Source: Paraglomus occultum (lineage: Eukaryota; Glomeromycota; Glomeromycetes; Paraglomerales; Paraglomeraceae). From it: a stretch of 15,494 nt of DNA. How positions within the stretch are numbered: the stretch's first letter is position 1; every line of letters begins with the position of its first letter. The stretch is from NCBI GenBank assembly GCA_910592205.1, contig CAJVPJ010000853.1, positions 1-15,494 of the forward strand, in the 5' to 3' direction. Made by a program: the position numbers and the translations under genes. Positions 1-8,043 of this stretch are shown piece after piece. The notes below the pieces were generated by a model. That model made no database searches and was not told the origin of the DNA. It saw only the letters and a program-made list of their open reading frames with translations.

Positions 1-90
1 AGAATAATTTTTTTAAATGCTTGGTGTGAATATTTGCTTTGGTGATTATACAAGTTCAAACTAAAATCACTCATATAACCTATTTTAAAT

Positions 91-411
91 ATGTTAAAAT
101 TTAAAAGCATATCCCAATTATCAAAAGTGTTTTCTAACGAACAGACTATTATCAAGTATTTAGAAAAGCATAGGTGAAATGGCAATGCAATCTCTCCTTA
201 TGACCCTAATTCCAAAGTTTATTTTTGTCCTAGTATTAACCGATATAAGTGTAAAAACACAGGCAGGTTTTTTAATGTTAAAACTGGAACTATCTTTGCT
301 AATACCAAGATAAAGCTAGAAGATTGAATTTTAGCCTTGTATCTTTTCTCCTTTTTCTTGGGAGTCCTCAATGGCTCGTTTACAACCTCAACAACCATTT
401 TTATAAATTAG
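91..411 (+). pseudogene. IS1595-family transposase, N-terminal remnant
   Basis: With TGA read as Trp the frame opens at ATG 91 and gives about 106 codons. It resembles the zinc-ribbon N-terminus of IS1595-type transposases: a single Cys-Pro, then N-R-Y-K-C-K, then the strongly typical F-F-N-V-K-T-G-T-I-F and L-E-D-W-I-L-A-L-Y-L segments. Just after this (about 355-380) the frame degrades; the +1 frame continues as S-S-M-A-R-L-Q-P, which fits the helix-turn-helix expected there, so a frameshift is likely. The DDE catalytic domain is absent and no terminal inverted repeats are visible. It is a dead fragment. Family recognition is from memory of the motif order. Confidence 0.65.
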
Positions 412-419
412 TTGGGTCA

Positions 420-533
420 TTATTTACTTGCTTTGTCAGGTAGCAACTGAATAATTTTTGCTTCTTGCTCTAATTGCTGAAAAAAATATACCAAAGAGAA
501 ATTTGTATTTGCTTGATAAATATTCCTCTCCTA
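420..533 (-). pseudogene. Possible C-terminal scrap of a second tyrosine recombinase
   Basis: The minus-strand frame ending at the TAA at 420-422 reads Q-Q-L-E-Q-E-A-K-I-I-Q-L-L-P-D-K-A-S-K. The tail of the recombinase at 10424-11473 reads Q-L-E-K-E-Q-E-A-K-I-E-Q-P-L-L-K-P-P-N-K. The shared QLE(x)QEAKI...LLxPxK pattern and the matching end at a stop suggest a degraded second copy. Only about 37 codons survive before an upstream in-frame TAG. The similarity is short and low-complexity, so chance resemblance cannot be excluded. Confidence 0.35.
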
Positions 534-623
534 ATTCTTTAGTAATAAGGGAAATGAAATAAAAACCAACCAAAATTAAGAGTATGTTCAATCTATAAGC
601 AAGGAATTATTTATTTAGACTAA

Positions 624-851
624 AAACTCTTTAATAATCCCTTTACCTCCCCAATTACTACTACCCTCGAAGGCCGAAGAGTTTATCCCTGTGATTTAAG
701 TAATTAACAAACAAAGATTATTGCGACTAATCATCGATCCCCACTATGAGGAAAACATGGTAGTTATGTTTTATTTCGCAACCCTTCAGCCTATTCTAGA
801 AAGAATTCCCCTGAATACTCAGAGTTAAGAAAGGGGATGAAAGAACCTTAA
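624..851 (+). pseudogene. Broken ORF of unknown identity
   Basis: This frame is open from after a TAA near 620 to the TAA at 849-851, interrupted by one TAA at 705-707. With TGA as Trp its second half reads H-R-S-P-L-W-G-K-H-G-S-Y-V-L-F-R-N-P, which has the composition of a real protein rather than random AT-rich translation. I do not recognise the family. It ends 31 bases before the start of the large LRR gene. It may be the 3' end of a decayed gene, or noise. Confidence 0.25.
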
Positions 852-882
852 AATAAGTTAAAGATAAAAAAGAATATAAAGT

Positions 883-3800
883 ATGAAAGACTGAAAAAAC
901 ATACACCTCAATTTTAATGAAGAACTACAAAAGCAGTGAGAAAAAAATGGATTTGATTATAATAGTTGCAAGGAATGGATTTATGCGGACTTAAAACCCC
1001 AAGATGGTGGATATGCAGCTTGACTTCGTGACATACTTGAACTATCTCCTCTTGATTATTTAAGTGTTAGAGAAAATGAATCATCGTTGCACAAACAATA
1101 CCAAGAATATTTGCAAACCTGCCAAAATGCAAGCAATAATGAAGAGGCTAATTGCAACGATGTTCAAGAGTGGCTGAGCAATGAATATCCTAAAGAAAAG
1201 AGAGAAAGCATAAAAGAGTTAAACATTGCAAAAAATAATTTGAAAGGTCATTTAGAACTATGAGGCTTTATTAATCTCGAGACATTACTTTGCTATGAAA
1301 ACAAATTGTCAAGTCTCGACATTAGCATGTGTAAAAGACTTAAAAAAGTTGTATGCTCAAATAACAAAATAAAAAGTTTGCACCTAAAAGGCAATCAAGA
1401 AATTCAAATGCTAGTTTGTTCAGTTAATGAACTTACTAACTTAAATATAAATCAATGTAAAAATTTGGCTTGAGTTGAGTGCTCACATAATAAATTAACC
1501 AATTTAGATACCAGCAAATGTTCAGAAATTAAACTCATTTCTTGTGGAAATAATCAATTAACTAGCCTAGACTTGAATAATAATTTGAAACTCATCAATT
1601 TGCTTTGTTCCTATAACAAGTTAACTAAATTGGACTTGAGTGACCTAACCCATTTAGAAAGAATTGATTGTAGCAACAATATCATAAATAGTTTAGATCC
1701 CTCAACTTTAAATCCCAGTAAACTTTTTTTATTAAACATTAGTGATAATAACCTCTCTGAGCAAGATTTGTCGGTTTTCAGCCAGTTTGTCAGTTTGGAA
1801 ATCCTATGAATTGGCACCAGCGATAAAAGTAAAATTCAGTTAAATGCTTATAATCGCTTTGTTGGTAATTTAAAATTTTTGGAAAGTCTAATTAGATTAG
1901 AGTCACTTCATATTAGCAATACTGATATTGACGGCACCTTGGAGTACTTACCAAAAAACATTCAGGAAATTTATATTTCCTTCCAAGAAAGGCCTGAAAG
2001 CAAAGTAAAAAAGGTTGAAGAACTGCTGAAAAAAAGTTCTTGCTTTGATTTTAGCGAAGATGAACACGGAGCAAAGTATTATGATAAAAATTGAACAGAC
2101 ATTCATAAAGATTTTGGTAAAAAAATAAATTCTCTTCGAAACGACAAAACATACAAAGAGAGATGAAAAAAAGAAGGATTTGGTTACAAAGAAGTCAAAG
2201 AATGAATAGCAGTAGGTTTTGGACCTAGTGAAGCGTGATCTGCCAATAGCTGAAAAAGTTATGGTTTCTCTCCTTCTCAAACTCAAGAGTGAATTAAAAT
2301 CGGCTTAGACAAAGGGAAATTTCTTGAAGAGGGAGAAGTAGAATTTGCTAATTATTGTTATGAGAAGGGGTTCGCTCCCCAATTAGTAAAGAACAATTTA
2401 GAAAAACTAAAAGAGGAATTCTACAATGCCAAAAGTTATTTAGAAAGAGAATACTCTTCCCAAAAAAGAGCAGAAATAAAAGAATTATTTATTGGAAAAA
2501 AAAGACTGACAGGCTCTCTAAAAATTGAAGGATTTACTAATTTAGAAAGATTAAATTGTTATGGTAACCAATTAGTTAATTTGGAAATTAAGAATTGCTT
2601 GCAACTCACGGAAATTTATTGTCACCTTAATAGCCTTGTTTCTTTAAATATTAATTATTGCCCTGAAATTAAGAAAATTGTTTGCTCAAAAAATCATCTT
2701 GCTGACTTACCGTGAGAAGAATTAAATCCCGAAAAATTGACTTACCTAGTCATTGACAATAATAAAATAAAAAAGGATTTATCTGTTCTTAGCCAATTCA
2801 CCAATTTAAAAGAGAGATTAGATATTAGTAATAATCAATTTTTTGGCTCTTTAGAATACTTAGAAAATTTGACAAAGCTAGAAGAACTGGATGTTAGCAA
2901 TAATAAAGTGTATGGTAGTTTGGAAGTTCTAAAAAATTTAAACGAATTAAAAGTATTACACATCCGAAAAATCAATATCACTGCTGATCTAGAAGATTTG
3001 ACAGAAAATATTGAATTTATTTATTGCGACAAAGAAAAATTTCCCAAATTAGAAAACTATGGAGATGAAGAATTTGGTTTTGACCTCCAAAAATGGAGAA
3101 ATAATTTAAAAAAAGATCAACTAATCCAATCCCTCGAAGAAGAAAACGCCAAAATTGAATCGTTAGAAGATGACATCCTCCGCTTAACCAACTTAACTAA
3201 CGAGCAAAAAAAAAAGATAGTTGATGCTTACTTAAAATTTGCTCCTGAAAAAGAACTATTAAAAACTCTAATTATTGTCTGCTTAGAATACAACAAGGCA
3301 AAAAAGAAAAGACTGCCAGTTAAAGAACTACGCCAAGAATTCGAAAAACTTCGTGATGAGTTAGAAAATAAAGCAGGTGAAGAATACTTTGAAGAAATCC
3401 AAACCATACTTACTGACTGTGAAGACTTGGTTCAATGAGAACTGGAATTAGAAAGTGAAATTATCAAGAGAAAACTATTGCTCAATGATGCTTACCAAAA
3501 AGTATTAAGTCTAACTGTTAATATTAATGAAAGGATTGAAGTTTATCGAGGTAATGTCTACATTGGAAATATCATAAAGTCTCATAATGAAATAGATGAT
3601 TATCATCAAGGAGAAACTAGTCTTACCGAAATGCTAGAAGAAGAAGTTAAAGAAATAAAAATGACAAACAATGTCTATTCACCTTTTAATGCTGATAGGG
3701 GTCATGTCATTGTTGGTAGCAGAATAGAAAGTGGAGTTGATTTAAGTCAAAATAAGACAATTACCCAAAGCATTATCTCCAAAGGTAATACCAGCATAGG

Positions 3801-3888
3801 GGGCAACTTTTCTCCTCAAATAAAAACTAGTCATGAGGAAGAAATTAGGGAAGCAAAAGTAGAAATACCAGTCACTAAACCTGACTAG
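883..3888 (+). CDS. Large leucine-rich-repeat protein with two duplicated modules and a coiled-coil tail
   Basis: A single frame of about 1,001 codons runs from ATG 883 to TAG 3886-3888 and contains more than a dozen in-frame TGA codons, read as Trp. The start is the first ATG after several stops, and it matches the paralogue at 5276 (M-x-x-W-K..., E-L-Q-K-x-W-E). Order: a W/G-motif block (about residues 15-50, W19), LRRs of about 21 residues (about 111-385; pattern C-S-x-N-x-L-T-x-L-D-L), a second W/G block (about 420-490, W428, with repeated E-W-I-x-x-G), a second LRR array (about 533-720), a charged coiled coil (about 740-880), and a polar tail rich in G, S and I. No signal peptide or membrane segment is visible. 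LRRs bind proteins; the partner is unknown. Its C-terminal helical region is paralogous to the convergent minus-strand gene. Confidence 0.9.
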
Positions 3889-3930
3889 AATATCTAAAAT
3901 TTTAACAAAACAAACTGGATAGAGATGTTT

Positions 3931-5184
3931 TTAATTTTTCTTGTCAAGAACCTCCATCCGAGCCTCCACCGCGCCTTCTAACTTAGTTTCTTCCTCTAAT
4001 TTCTCAAATAGAGACCAGAACTTTTTTTCACTAATTTTTGTCTGTAACGTTTCTTTAGCAGTTTGAAACCCTTCTAAAAACTTACCCAAAGCATTAATGC
4101 TTTTTCTTCCTTTCATGTGTTCCTGTAAAACAGATAAAAGATTTTCCAAGAATTGTTTTTCTTCTTCAGCAATCTCAATTTTTTCATTTACATTAATATT
4201 TATCATTCTAAATTTTGCTTCTTCAATAACCCGAGTAGTTCTAGCAATTATAGCCTCTAATTCTAAGTCATTTATTACTAGTTTTTCACAATCAGTTAAA
4301 ATTAATTCTACTTCTTCCATTTGCTCCTCGCTCATCTTTTTTTCTAGAGTAGACTTAATTTGATCACGCTCTTTCCCCAACTTGTAAGAGGGAAGATTTT
4401 GCTCTTTTGCTTTTCGATAAATTAATTCAGCCTTGATTAATTTTTGCAGTAAATCACTTTCAGGAGTTAAATAACAGTAGGCTTTCACTATTCTCTCTTT
4501 CAAATCCTTAATGGTTGATTCTAAAAAAGAAGTTCTTTCAATGTTAGCCTGAAAGATAAGTTTTAAATCCTCTAATTTTCCTTCAAAAAAGCCATTTTTG
4601 ACATTAAAAAAAATGGAATTAGTCAATTGATTATAAGGGCAAAAAATTTCCCTAATTTGCGTGTTCTTGCTCAGATCTAAATTGATCAGTTTGTTATCCG
4701 AACAAGAAAGTTTAGTAAGTTTAGTGTTTTGCCTCAAATCTAGATCAGTCAGCAAATTACCAGAACAATTAAGTTCAACTAATTTAATATTTTTACTTAA
4801 GTTTAAACTGGTAAGACCATTTTCAAAACAGAAAAGTTCCCGAAGGTTGGGGCAATTTGATAGATTCAGATCTGTAATTTTTTGTCATCCACAATTTAAT
4901 TTCTCTAAGTTGAAGAAACCCTCTAAACACAGGGATCTTTCTAGCCTTTCTTTTATTCCTTCTGGATTTCAATCCTCCCTTACACCAATGTTCAACTCTT
5001 CGCAATTTTCTTTTTCTTTCAAAGTAAGGTATCTCACGTTCAGTCACTTTTGGGCATTACTTGCAGGGAAAAGGCTGTCAATATATTCACTTCTTAATTT
5101 CTGAATGTCGCCACAACTCAAACATAATTCAACAGTCCAGCCTTTACTCTTTAAGTAATAAACCTCAAACCAATATCTACTCAT
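3931..5184 (-). CDS. LRR and coiled-coil protein, paralogue of the 883-3888 gene (main reading frame)
   Basis: From ATG 5184 to TAA 3931-3933 this frame encodes about 417 residues when TGA is Trp. An N-terminal stretch (Y-Y-L-K-S-K-G-W...) matches the end of the W/G block of its larger neighbour. About five 21-residue LRRs follow (L-x-C-x-x-N-x-L-T-x-L-D-L-S), then a long Lys/Glu-rich helical region. Its L-T-P-E-S-D-L-L-Q-K-L and I-L-T-D-C-E-K-L-V motifs correspond to A-P-E-K-E-L-L-K-T-L and I-L-T-D-C-E-D-L-V in the neighbour. The two genes converge with 42 bases between their stops, as expected for paralogues arranged tail to tail. The true N-terminus probably lies in another frame upstream (see 5151-5276), so this may be a frameshifted gene. 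No transmembrane segment is seen. Confidence 0.8.
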
Positions 5185-5276
5185 TCCTTCATATCTTCAT
5201 AACTAAACCCTCTACCTTCTCACTCTTTTTGTAATTCCGGAGTAAATTTTAAGGTTTTATCTTTTCATTTTACCAT
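5151..5276 (-). pseudogene. Frameshifted N-terminus of the minus-strand LRR gene
   Basis: ATG 5276 opens a frame of 41 residues ending at TAA 5151-5153. It reads E-L-Q-K-E-W-E-G-R-G-F-S-Y-E-D-M-K-E-W-V, which aligns with E-L-Q-K-Q-W-E-K-N-G-F-D-Y at the start of the large plus-strand LRR protein. The continuing homology (Y-Y-L-K-S-K-G-W) lies in the next frame, so one indel near 5150-5180 separates the two parts. This could be a genuine mutation, a sequencing error, or less likely a programmed shift; I see no clear slippery heptamer. TGA is again used as Trp. Confidence 0.65.
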
Positions 5277-5396
5277 ATTAAAATGCTAACTTACTATAAA
5301 ATTATTTTTTAGATTAATAGTCCTATTACGGTTCACGAATATTATGAGGAAATTGAAATTAACCCCCACAATAAAAGATATGGCAAGTAAAAGTCT

Positions 5397-5404
5397 GGTA
5401 AAAT
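5397..5404 (+). promoter_or_regulatory. Candidate extended -10 promoter for the antitoxin and J-domain genes
   Basis: TGGTAAAAT (5396-5404) fits the extended -10 form TG-n-TAnAAT-like. It lies about 40 bases upstream of ATG 5446. No convincing -35 box is spaced 16-18 bases before it, which is tolerated by extended -10 promoters. No Shine-Dalgarno sequence precedes the ATG. This is a pattern match only. Confidence 0.3.
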
Positions 5405-5445
5405 AACATAATAAGAGACACAAATATATTAGTCAATTTATTATT

Positions 5446-5760
5446 ATGGCAAAAGACCCTGATTTGAAACCAATTCATCCCGGAGAAATCTTAAAAAGTG
5501 AGTTCTTGGAACCTTTAAATATGAAAGGGGAAGAATTAGCCAAAAATCTCCAAGTAAAAAAGTCAATTATTAGGGAATTATTGGCGGAAAAAAGGAGAAT
5601 GACCGTGGATTTAGCCTATCGTCTTTATTTTTATTTTGGCGTAAGTGCTGAATATTGGTTGAATTTCCAAAAAAATTATGATTTGGAGACTTATCAAGAG
5701 TTAGCGGAAAAAGAAATTAGGAAGCAAATTCAGCCACTAGAAAGGGGAGTTGAAATTTAA
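5446..5760 (+). CDS. HigA/VapI-type XRE-family antitoxin-like protein
   Basis: The 104-residue protein begins with the family-typical I-H-P-G-E-I-L-K-x-E-F-L-E-P-L (residues about 10-25). A helix-turn-helix of about 55 residues follows, with M-T-V-D-L-A-Y-R-L and Y-F-G-V-S-A-E-Y-W-L-N-F-Q, the usual HigA ending. HigA proteins bind their own operator and neutralise the mRNase HigB. HigB is normally encoded directly upstream, but 5277-5445 has no ORF and the next gene downstream is a J-domain protein, so this antitoxin looks solitary. Autoregulation of the 5397-5445 region is a reasonable inference. The call to family is confident; the partner is unknown. Confidence 0.85.
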   Translation: MAKDPDLKPIHPGEILKSEFLEPLNMKGEELAKNLQVKKSIIRELLAEKRRMTVDLAYRLYFYFGVSAEYWLNFQKNYDLETYQELAEKEIRKQIQPLERGVEI

Positions 5761-5785
5761 TTTTTTGAAGCATTAAAATATTAAT

Positions 5786-6109
5786 ATGTCAGCAAACGAC
5801 CTTGATTATTACCAAATACTAGAAATAGACAAAAACGCAACCCAAGAGGAAATTAAAAAATCCTATAAGAAACTAGCCTTAAAATGGCATCCTGATAAAA
5901 ATCTTAATAACCAAAAAGAAGCCGAAACCAAAATGAAAGAAATCAACCAGGCTTATGAAACATTATCAGACCCCCAAAAGAGAAAAGAATATGACTCAAA
6001 GCAAAATGATAAAAACAACCATTACCCAAACTCCAATCCTTCAAAAGACGGCAAAAATAGCGGAGCAATAGCTTGAGGCGGTGGAATAGCGGCAGTAATA
6101 AGGAATTAG
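5786..6109 (+). CDS. J-domain (DnaJ-like) protein, truncated at an IS remnant
   Basis: The protein has 107 residues with TGA as Trp. A complete J domain occupies about residues 6-70: D-Y-Y-Q-I-L-E-I, then L-A-L-K-W-H-P-D-K with HPD at 35-37, then A-Y-E-T-L-S-D. J domains stimulate the ATPase of DnaK/Hsp70. There is no Gly/Phe region, zinc-finger region or C-terminal substrate domain, so it is not full DnaJ. After an Asn/Ser/Lys linker the chain turns hydrophobic ([13 protein letters not shown]) and then stops within a few codons, exactly where an IS630-type fragment begins (6103). I infer a membrane anchor cut short by the insertion. It starts 25 bases after the antitoxin gene and is probably cotranscribed. 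Confidence 0.85.
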
Positions 6110-6335
6110 CAAAACAAAAGAATATCATACTTGTTTATTTACCTCCTTATACTCCCGAGTTAAATCCTACCGAAAACTTTAATAGAGCATTATAAAAAGC
6201 CTTTATAGAAAGCGTCGGCCGCGAACCGAGGAAGAATTAAGAAAGGTTATTGAGGAAGGAATATCAGAAGTAAAAAAGAAACATGATTTAAGAAATCTTT
6301 TTAAAAGTGCTTTTGATTATGAAAACTGACATTAA
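6103..6335 (+). pseudogene. IS630-family transposase, C-terminal remnant
   Basis: The frame from 6103 reads I-I-L-V-Y-L-P-P-Y-T-P-E-L-N-P-T-E-N-F, the hallmark last part of the IS630/Tc1 DDE domain, with the catalytic acid in P-T-E-N. A TAA follows soon after, and the continuation (K-R-R-P-R-T-E-E-E-L-R-K-V-I-E-E) is in another frame, ending at TAA 6333-6335. That is the normal C-terminus with one frameshift. The N-terminal two thirds are missing. It overlaps the last codons of the J-domain gene. Confidence 0.75.
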
Positions 6336-6465
6336 TTTTGAAAAATGCTATAATCGCTTGCTTTTGTTGTTTCAACTCTTCAATTCGGCTTTCAACTTTG
6401 GTTTTTTTGTTTTTACTCGTATTAAGGAGGGTTACTCCATTGTTATTTATGAAATTATTTTTCAT
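6301..6465 (-). CDS. Small minus-strand ORF, possibly truncated by the IS remnant
   Basis: ATG 6465 opens a 54-residue frame with a basic, coiled-coil-like middle (S-K-N-K-K-T-K-V-E-S-R-I-E-E-L-K-Q-Q-K). The last dozen codons run into the IS630 remnant, so the original protein was probably longer. Its ATG overlaps the stop of the hydrophobic ORF at 6455-6661 within ATGAAAAATAA, an arrangement typical of translational coupling. No family is recognised, and it may not be expressed. Confidence 0.3.
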   Translation of the reverse strand: MKNNFINNNGVTLLNTSKNKKTKVESRIEELKQQKQAIIAFFKINVSFHNQKHF

Positions 6466-6661
6466 GCTGAAAAATAAATAAAGAAAATAAAACCTCGTAG
6501 AGTGCTATTCCCCAAATTGTCTCTAGGGAATTGAAAAAAATAACCAACGGGTAAGTTTTTCCATTTTGCGATAAGCAAAAAGTAGGGTTTAAGTCAAAAC
6601 AAATTAATAAAAATAAAACCAAGTATAAATAATAATGATGAGTAATCCTCCGCAAAAACAA
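6455..6661 (-). CDS. Doubtful small hydrophobic ORF
   Basis: This frame of 68 codons begins at TTG 6661, with no ATG available. It would encode two hydrophobic stretches, Y-Y-L-Y-L-V-L-F-L-L-I-C-F and W-G-I-A-L-Y-E-V-L-F-S-L-F-I-F, compatible with a tiny membrane protein. Its stop overlaps the ATG of the next minus-strand ORF. There is no ribosome binding site and no recognised homology, and AT-rich DNA readily yields such hydrophobic frames. Confidence 0.2.
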   Translation of the reverse strand: MFLRRITHHYYLYLVLFLLICFDLNPTFCLSQNGKTYPLVIFFNSLETIWGIALYEVLFSLFIFQHEK

Positions 6662-6982
6662 ATAAAAACCAAAAAGAAGCCGTTAAGGTTGAAAAACAAG
6701 TGATTTAAAGAATTATTGAGAAATTAAACTTACAAAAAAAGATCTGAATTTGAGAAGTAAAGTTAGCGCAAAAGGCCGAAGTAGAGATAAGAAAAAGGAA
6801 AAAAATTGTAACTGTTAGAAAACTAAAAAAATAAAGAAAATTTGCGTGAACTTTTAAAAGGGAAAAGAGAGGAATTTATTCCGAACTTTCTCAAAATTAA
6901 GACTTGGATTAATTGGGATATCGGGGAAGCAGTGATAAAAACTGCTTGGGCGATGAAAATATTCCCTAGTTGTAAAATCTAT
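6662..6982. other. Decayed coding stretch without an intact gene
   Basis: No complete gene is visible. On the plus strand a Lys/Glu-rich frame (about 6677-6833) is broken by one TAA. A second frame (about 6836-6965) reads N-L-R-E-L-L-K-G-K-R-E-E-F and T-W-I-N-W-D-I-G-E-A-V and then runs into the iterons. Both have protein-like composition, but neither has a supported start or a family I recognise. Probably remnants. Confidence 0.3.
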
Positions 6983-7016
6983 ACAAATCTAACTGCTATA
7001 TTTTTCTAACTGCTAG
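6983..7016 (+). repeat. 17-bp iterons, distal cluster (two copies)
   Basis: Two consecutive 17-bp units share the core CTAACTGCTA (6989-6998 and 7006-7015), exactly 17 bases apart. The first unit is ACAAATCTAACTGCTAT. They lie just downstream of the parA stop. The same unit occurs three times upstream of parA, so parA is bracketed by iterons. Confidence 0.75.
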
Positions 7017-7035
7017 ACATAAAACCACAAAACAT

Positions 7036-7656
7036 TTATAATATTTCCAAAATACTATCCAAAAGTTTCTTTACCTGTTTACTCAAACTTTTATAAGAAA
7101 TTTCACTAATACTTTTTCCTTCATTCTGGGCTTGACGATAGGAAGCCCGAGCATACAAGGCATAAGGTAAGCAATGATAATTAGTTAATTTTAAATAAGC
7201 ACGGGTGGCTTTTTCCTCGGCGGGGGTGATTAAATTATTAAGAAGCAAGATTAATTTTTTCGGAGGAATACCTTGTTTGACTAAACTATTAAACTCTCGG
7301 ACAGCAGGCTCTAAATCTGCACGGGTGGCACTGGTAGGTTGAATTAGTAAATTAGCTCGTTGAGCGATTTCATAAGTTCCTTTACTAGTGCGGGCAGGAC
7401 CATCAATAATTATTAAATCATATTGTTTAGTTAAAGGTCAAATGTCTTTTACTTGTTGAAATACTTGGCTAGTAATAGCAGGAGTTATTTTATTTTCTTT
7501 TCGCAATTGAGTTCATTTATAACTAGTAGATTGCTGCGGGTCGCAATCCGCTAGTAAAGTTTTTATTTTTTGGCGGGTAGTTTCAACCGCTAAGGCTTGG
7601 GCGAGGGTAGATTTTCCCACTCCTCCTTTTTGGGAAATAAAAGCAAGTATTAGCAT
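7036..7656 (-). CDS. parA: ParA-family partition ATPase
   Basis: ATG 7656 to TAA 7036-7038 gives 206 residues with two TGA codons read as Trp (W48 and W73). The deviant Walker A motif is intact: K10-G-G-V-G-K15-S-T, with the signature Lys10. The A' motif D37-C-D-P-Q-Q-S-T and Walker B L-I-I-I-D85-G-P-A are also present. The short length with no N-terminal DNA-binding domain matches small type Ib ParA proteins, which pair with a small ribbon-helix-helix centromere-binding protein. Such a gene is divergently placed at 7744. ParA proteins use ATP-dependent nucleoid binding to segregate plasmids. The 17-bp iterons in the intergenic region are the probable centromere and operator. Typical type Ib operons are co-directional, so divergence here is unusual. 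Confidence 0.9.
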
Positions 7657-7679
7657 ATATATTATTTTTTTATGTCTAG

Positions 7680-7730
7680 ACAAATCTAACTTCTATACAA
7701 ATCTAGCAGCTAAATAAATCTAACTGCTAT
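7680..7730 (+). repeat. 17-bp iterons, three tandem copies between parA and the RHH gene
   Basis: Three back-to-back 17-bp units begin at 7680, 7697 and 7714, with cores CTAACTTCTA, CTAGCAGCTA and CTAACTGCTA at 7686, 7703 and 7720. The spacing is exactly 17 bases each time. They overlap the likely promoter region of the divergent parA and RHH genes. Iterons of this kind commonly serve as binding sites for a partition or replication protein, and the adjacent RHH protein is the obvious candidate. Binding itself is inferred. Confidence 0.8.
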
Positions 7731-7743
7731 AAAAATATATATT

Positions 7744-8004
7744 ATGAATAAGTGAAGTCAGAAAATTAAAAGTTTAGGAATTCCTTCCCAAGAAACTAGC
7801 GAAAATTTGAAATCCCCAGAAATAGTAATTGATAAAAGAAGTTGACGCAAAAATGGACGAACAGAGCAGTTTGGCACACGGGTTAAAAAGGAATGGTTAA
7901 CTGATTTAAAAAAAATAGCCCAAGAGGAAAGACTAAATTATGTGGAAGTCTTGGAGGATGCTTTGGCGTGTTATAAAGCATGTGGTAAACATCGGCGGAA
8001 ATAA
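7744..8004 (+). CDS. Ribbon-helix-helix-like DNA-binding protein, probable partition partner
   Basis: The protein has 86 residues with TGA as Trp at codons 4 and 34. A basic, flexible N-terminal half (residues 1-40) is followed by a compact C-terminal segment, R-T-E-Q-F-G-T-R-V-K-K-E-W-L-T-D-L-K-K-I-A-Q-E-E-style. It has the short beta strand, helix, turn and helix layout of ribbon-helix-helix proteins, ending in V-L-E-D-A-L. This matches ParG-like centromere-binding proteins: mobile N-terminus, RHH C-terminus. It lies 14 bases after the last iteron and diverges from parA, so it probably binds the iterons and represses its own promoter. A plain RHH repressor is the alternative. The next gene starts 39 bases downstream. 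Confidence 0.7.
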
Positions 8005-8043
8005 TGAGAAAGAGCGAAAAATTAATAAATATACGAAAAAAAC

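Noticed and set aside
1611-2286. Minus-strand ORFs opposite the first LRR module
   Set aside because: They are antisense shadows of a continuous, motif-rich plus-strand frame and have no recognisable motifs.
4823-5047. Minus-strand ORF in a second frame inside the LRR gene
   Set aside because: The LRR frame (N-L-E-K-L-N-C, L-T-S-L-N-L-S) runs straight through here with TGA as Trp; this is an overlapping shadow.
4097-5104. Plus-strand ORFs opposite the minus-strand LRR gene
   Set aside because: The Ser/Phe/Leu-rich translations mirror the Lys/Glu/Leu coding of the real gene on the other strand.
5943-6128. Minus-strand ORF opposite the J-domain gene
   Set aside because: It is antisense to a clear J domain and has no supporting features.
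6983-7730. CRISPR array
   Set aside because: The repeats are 17 bp, directly abutting without unique spacers, and flank parA; they are iterons.
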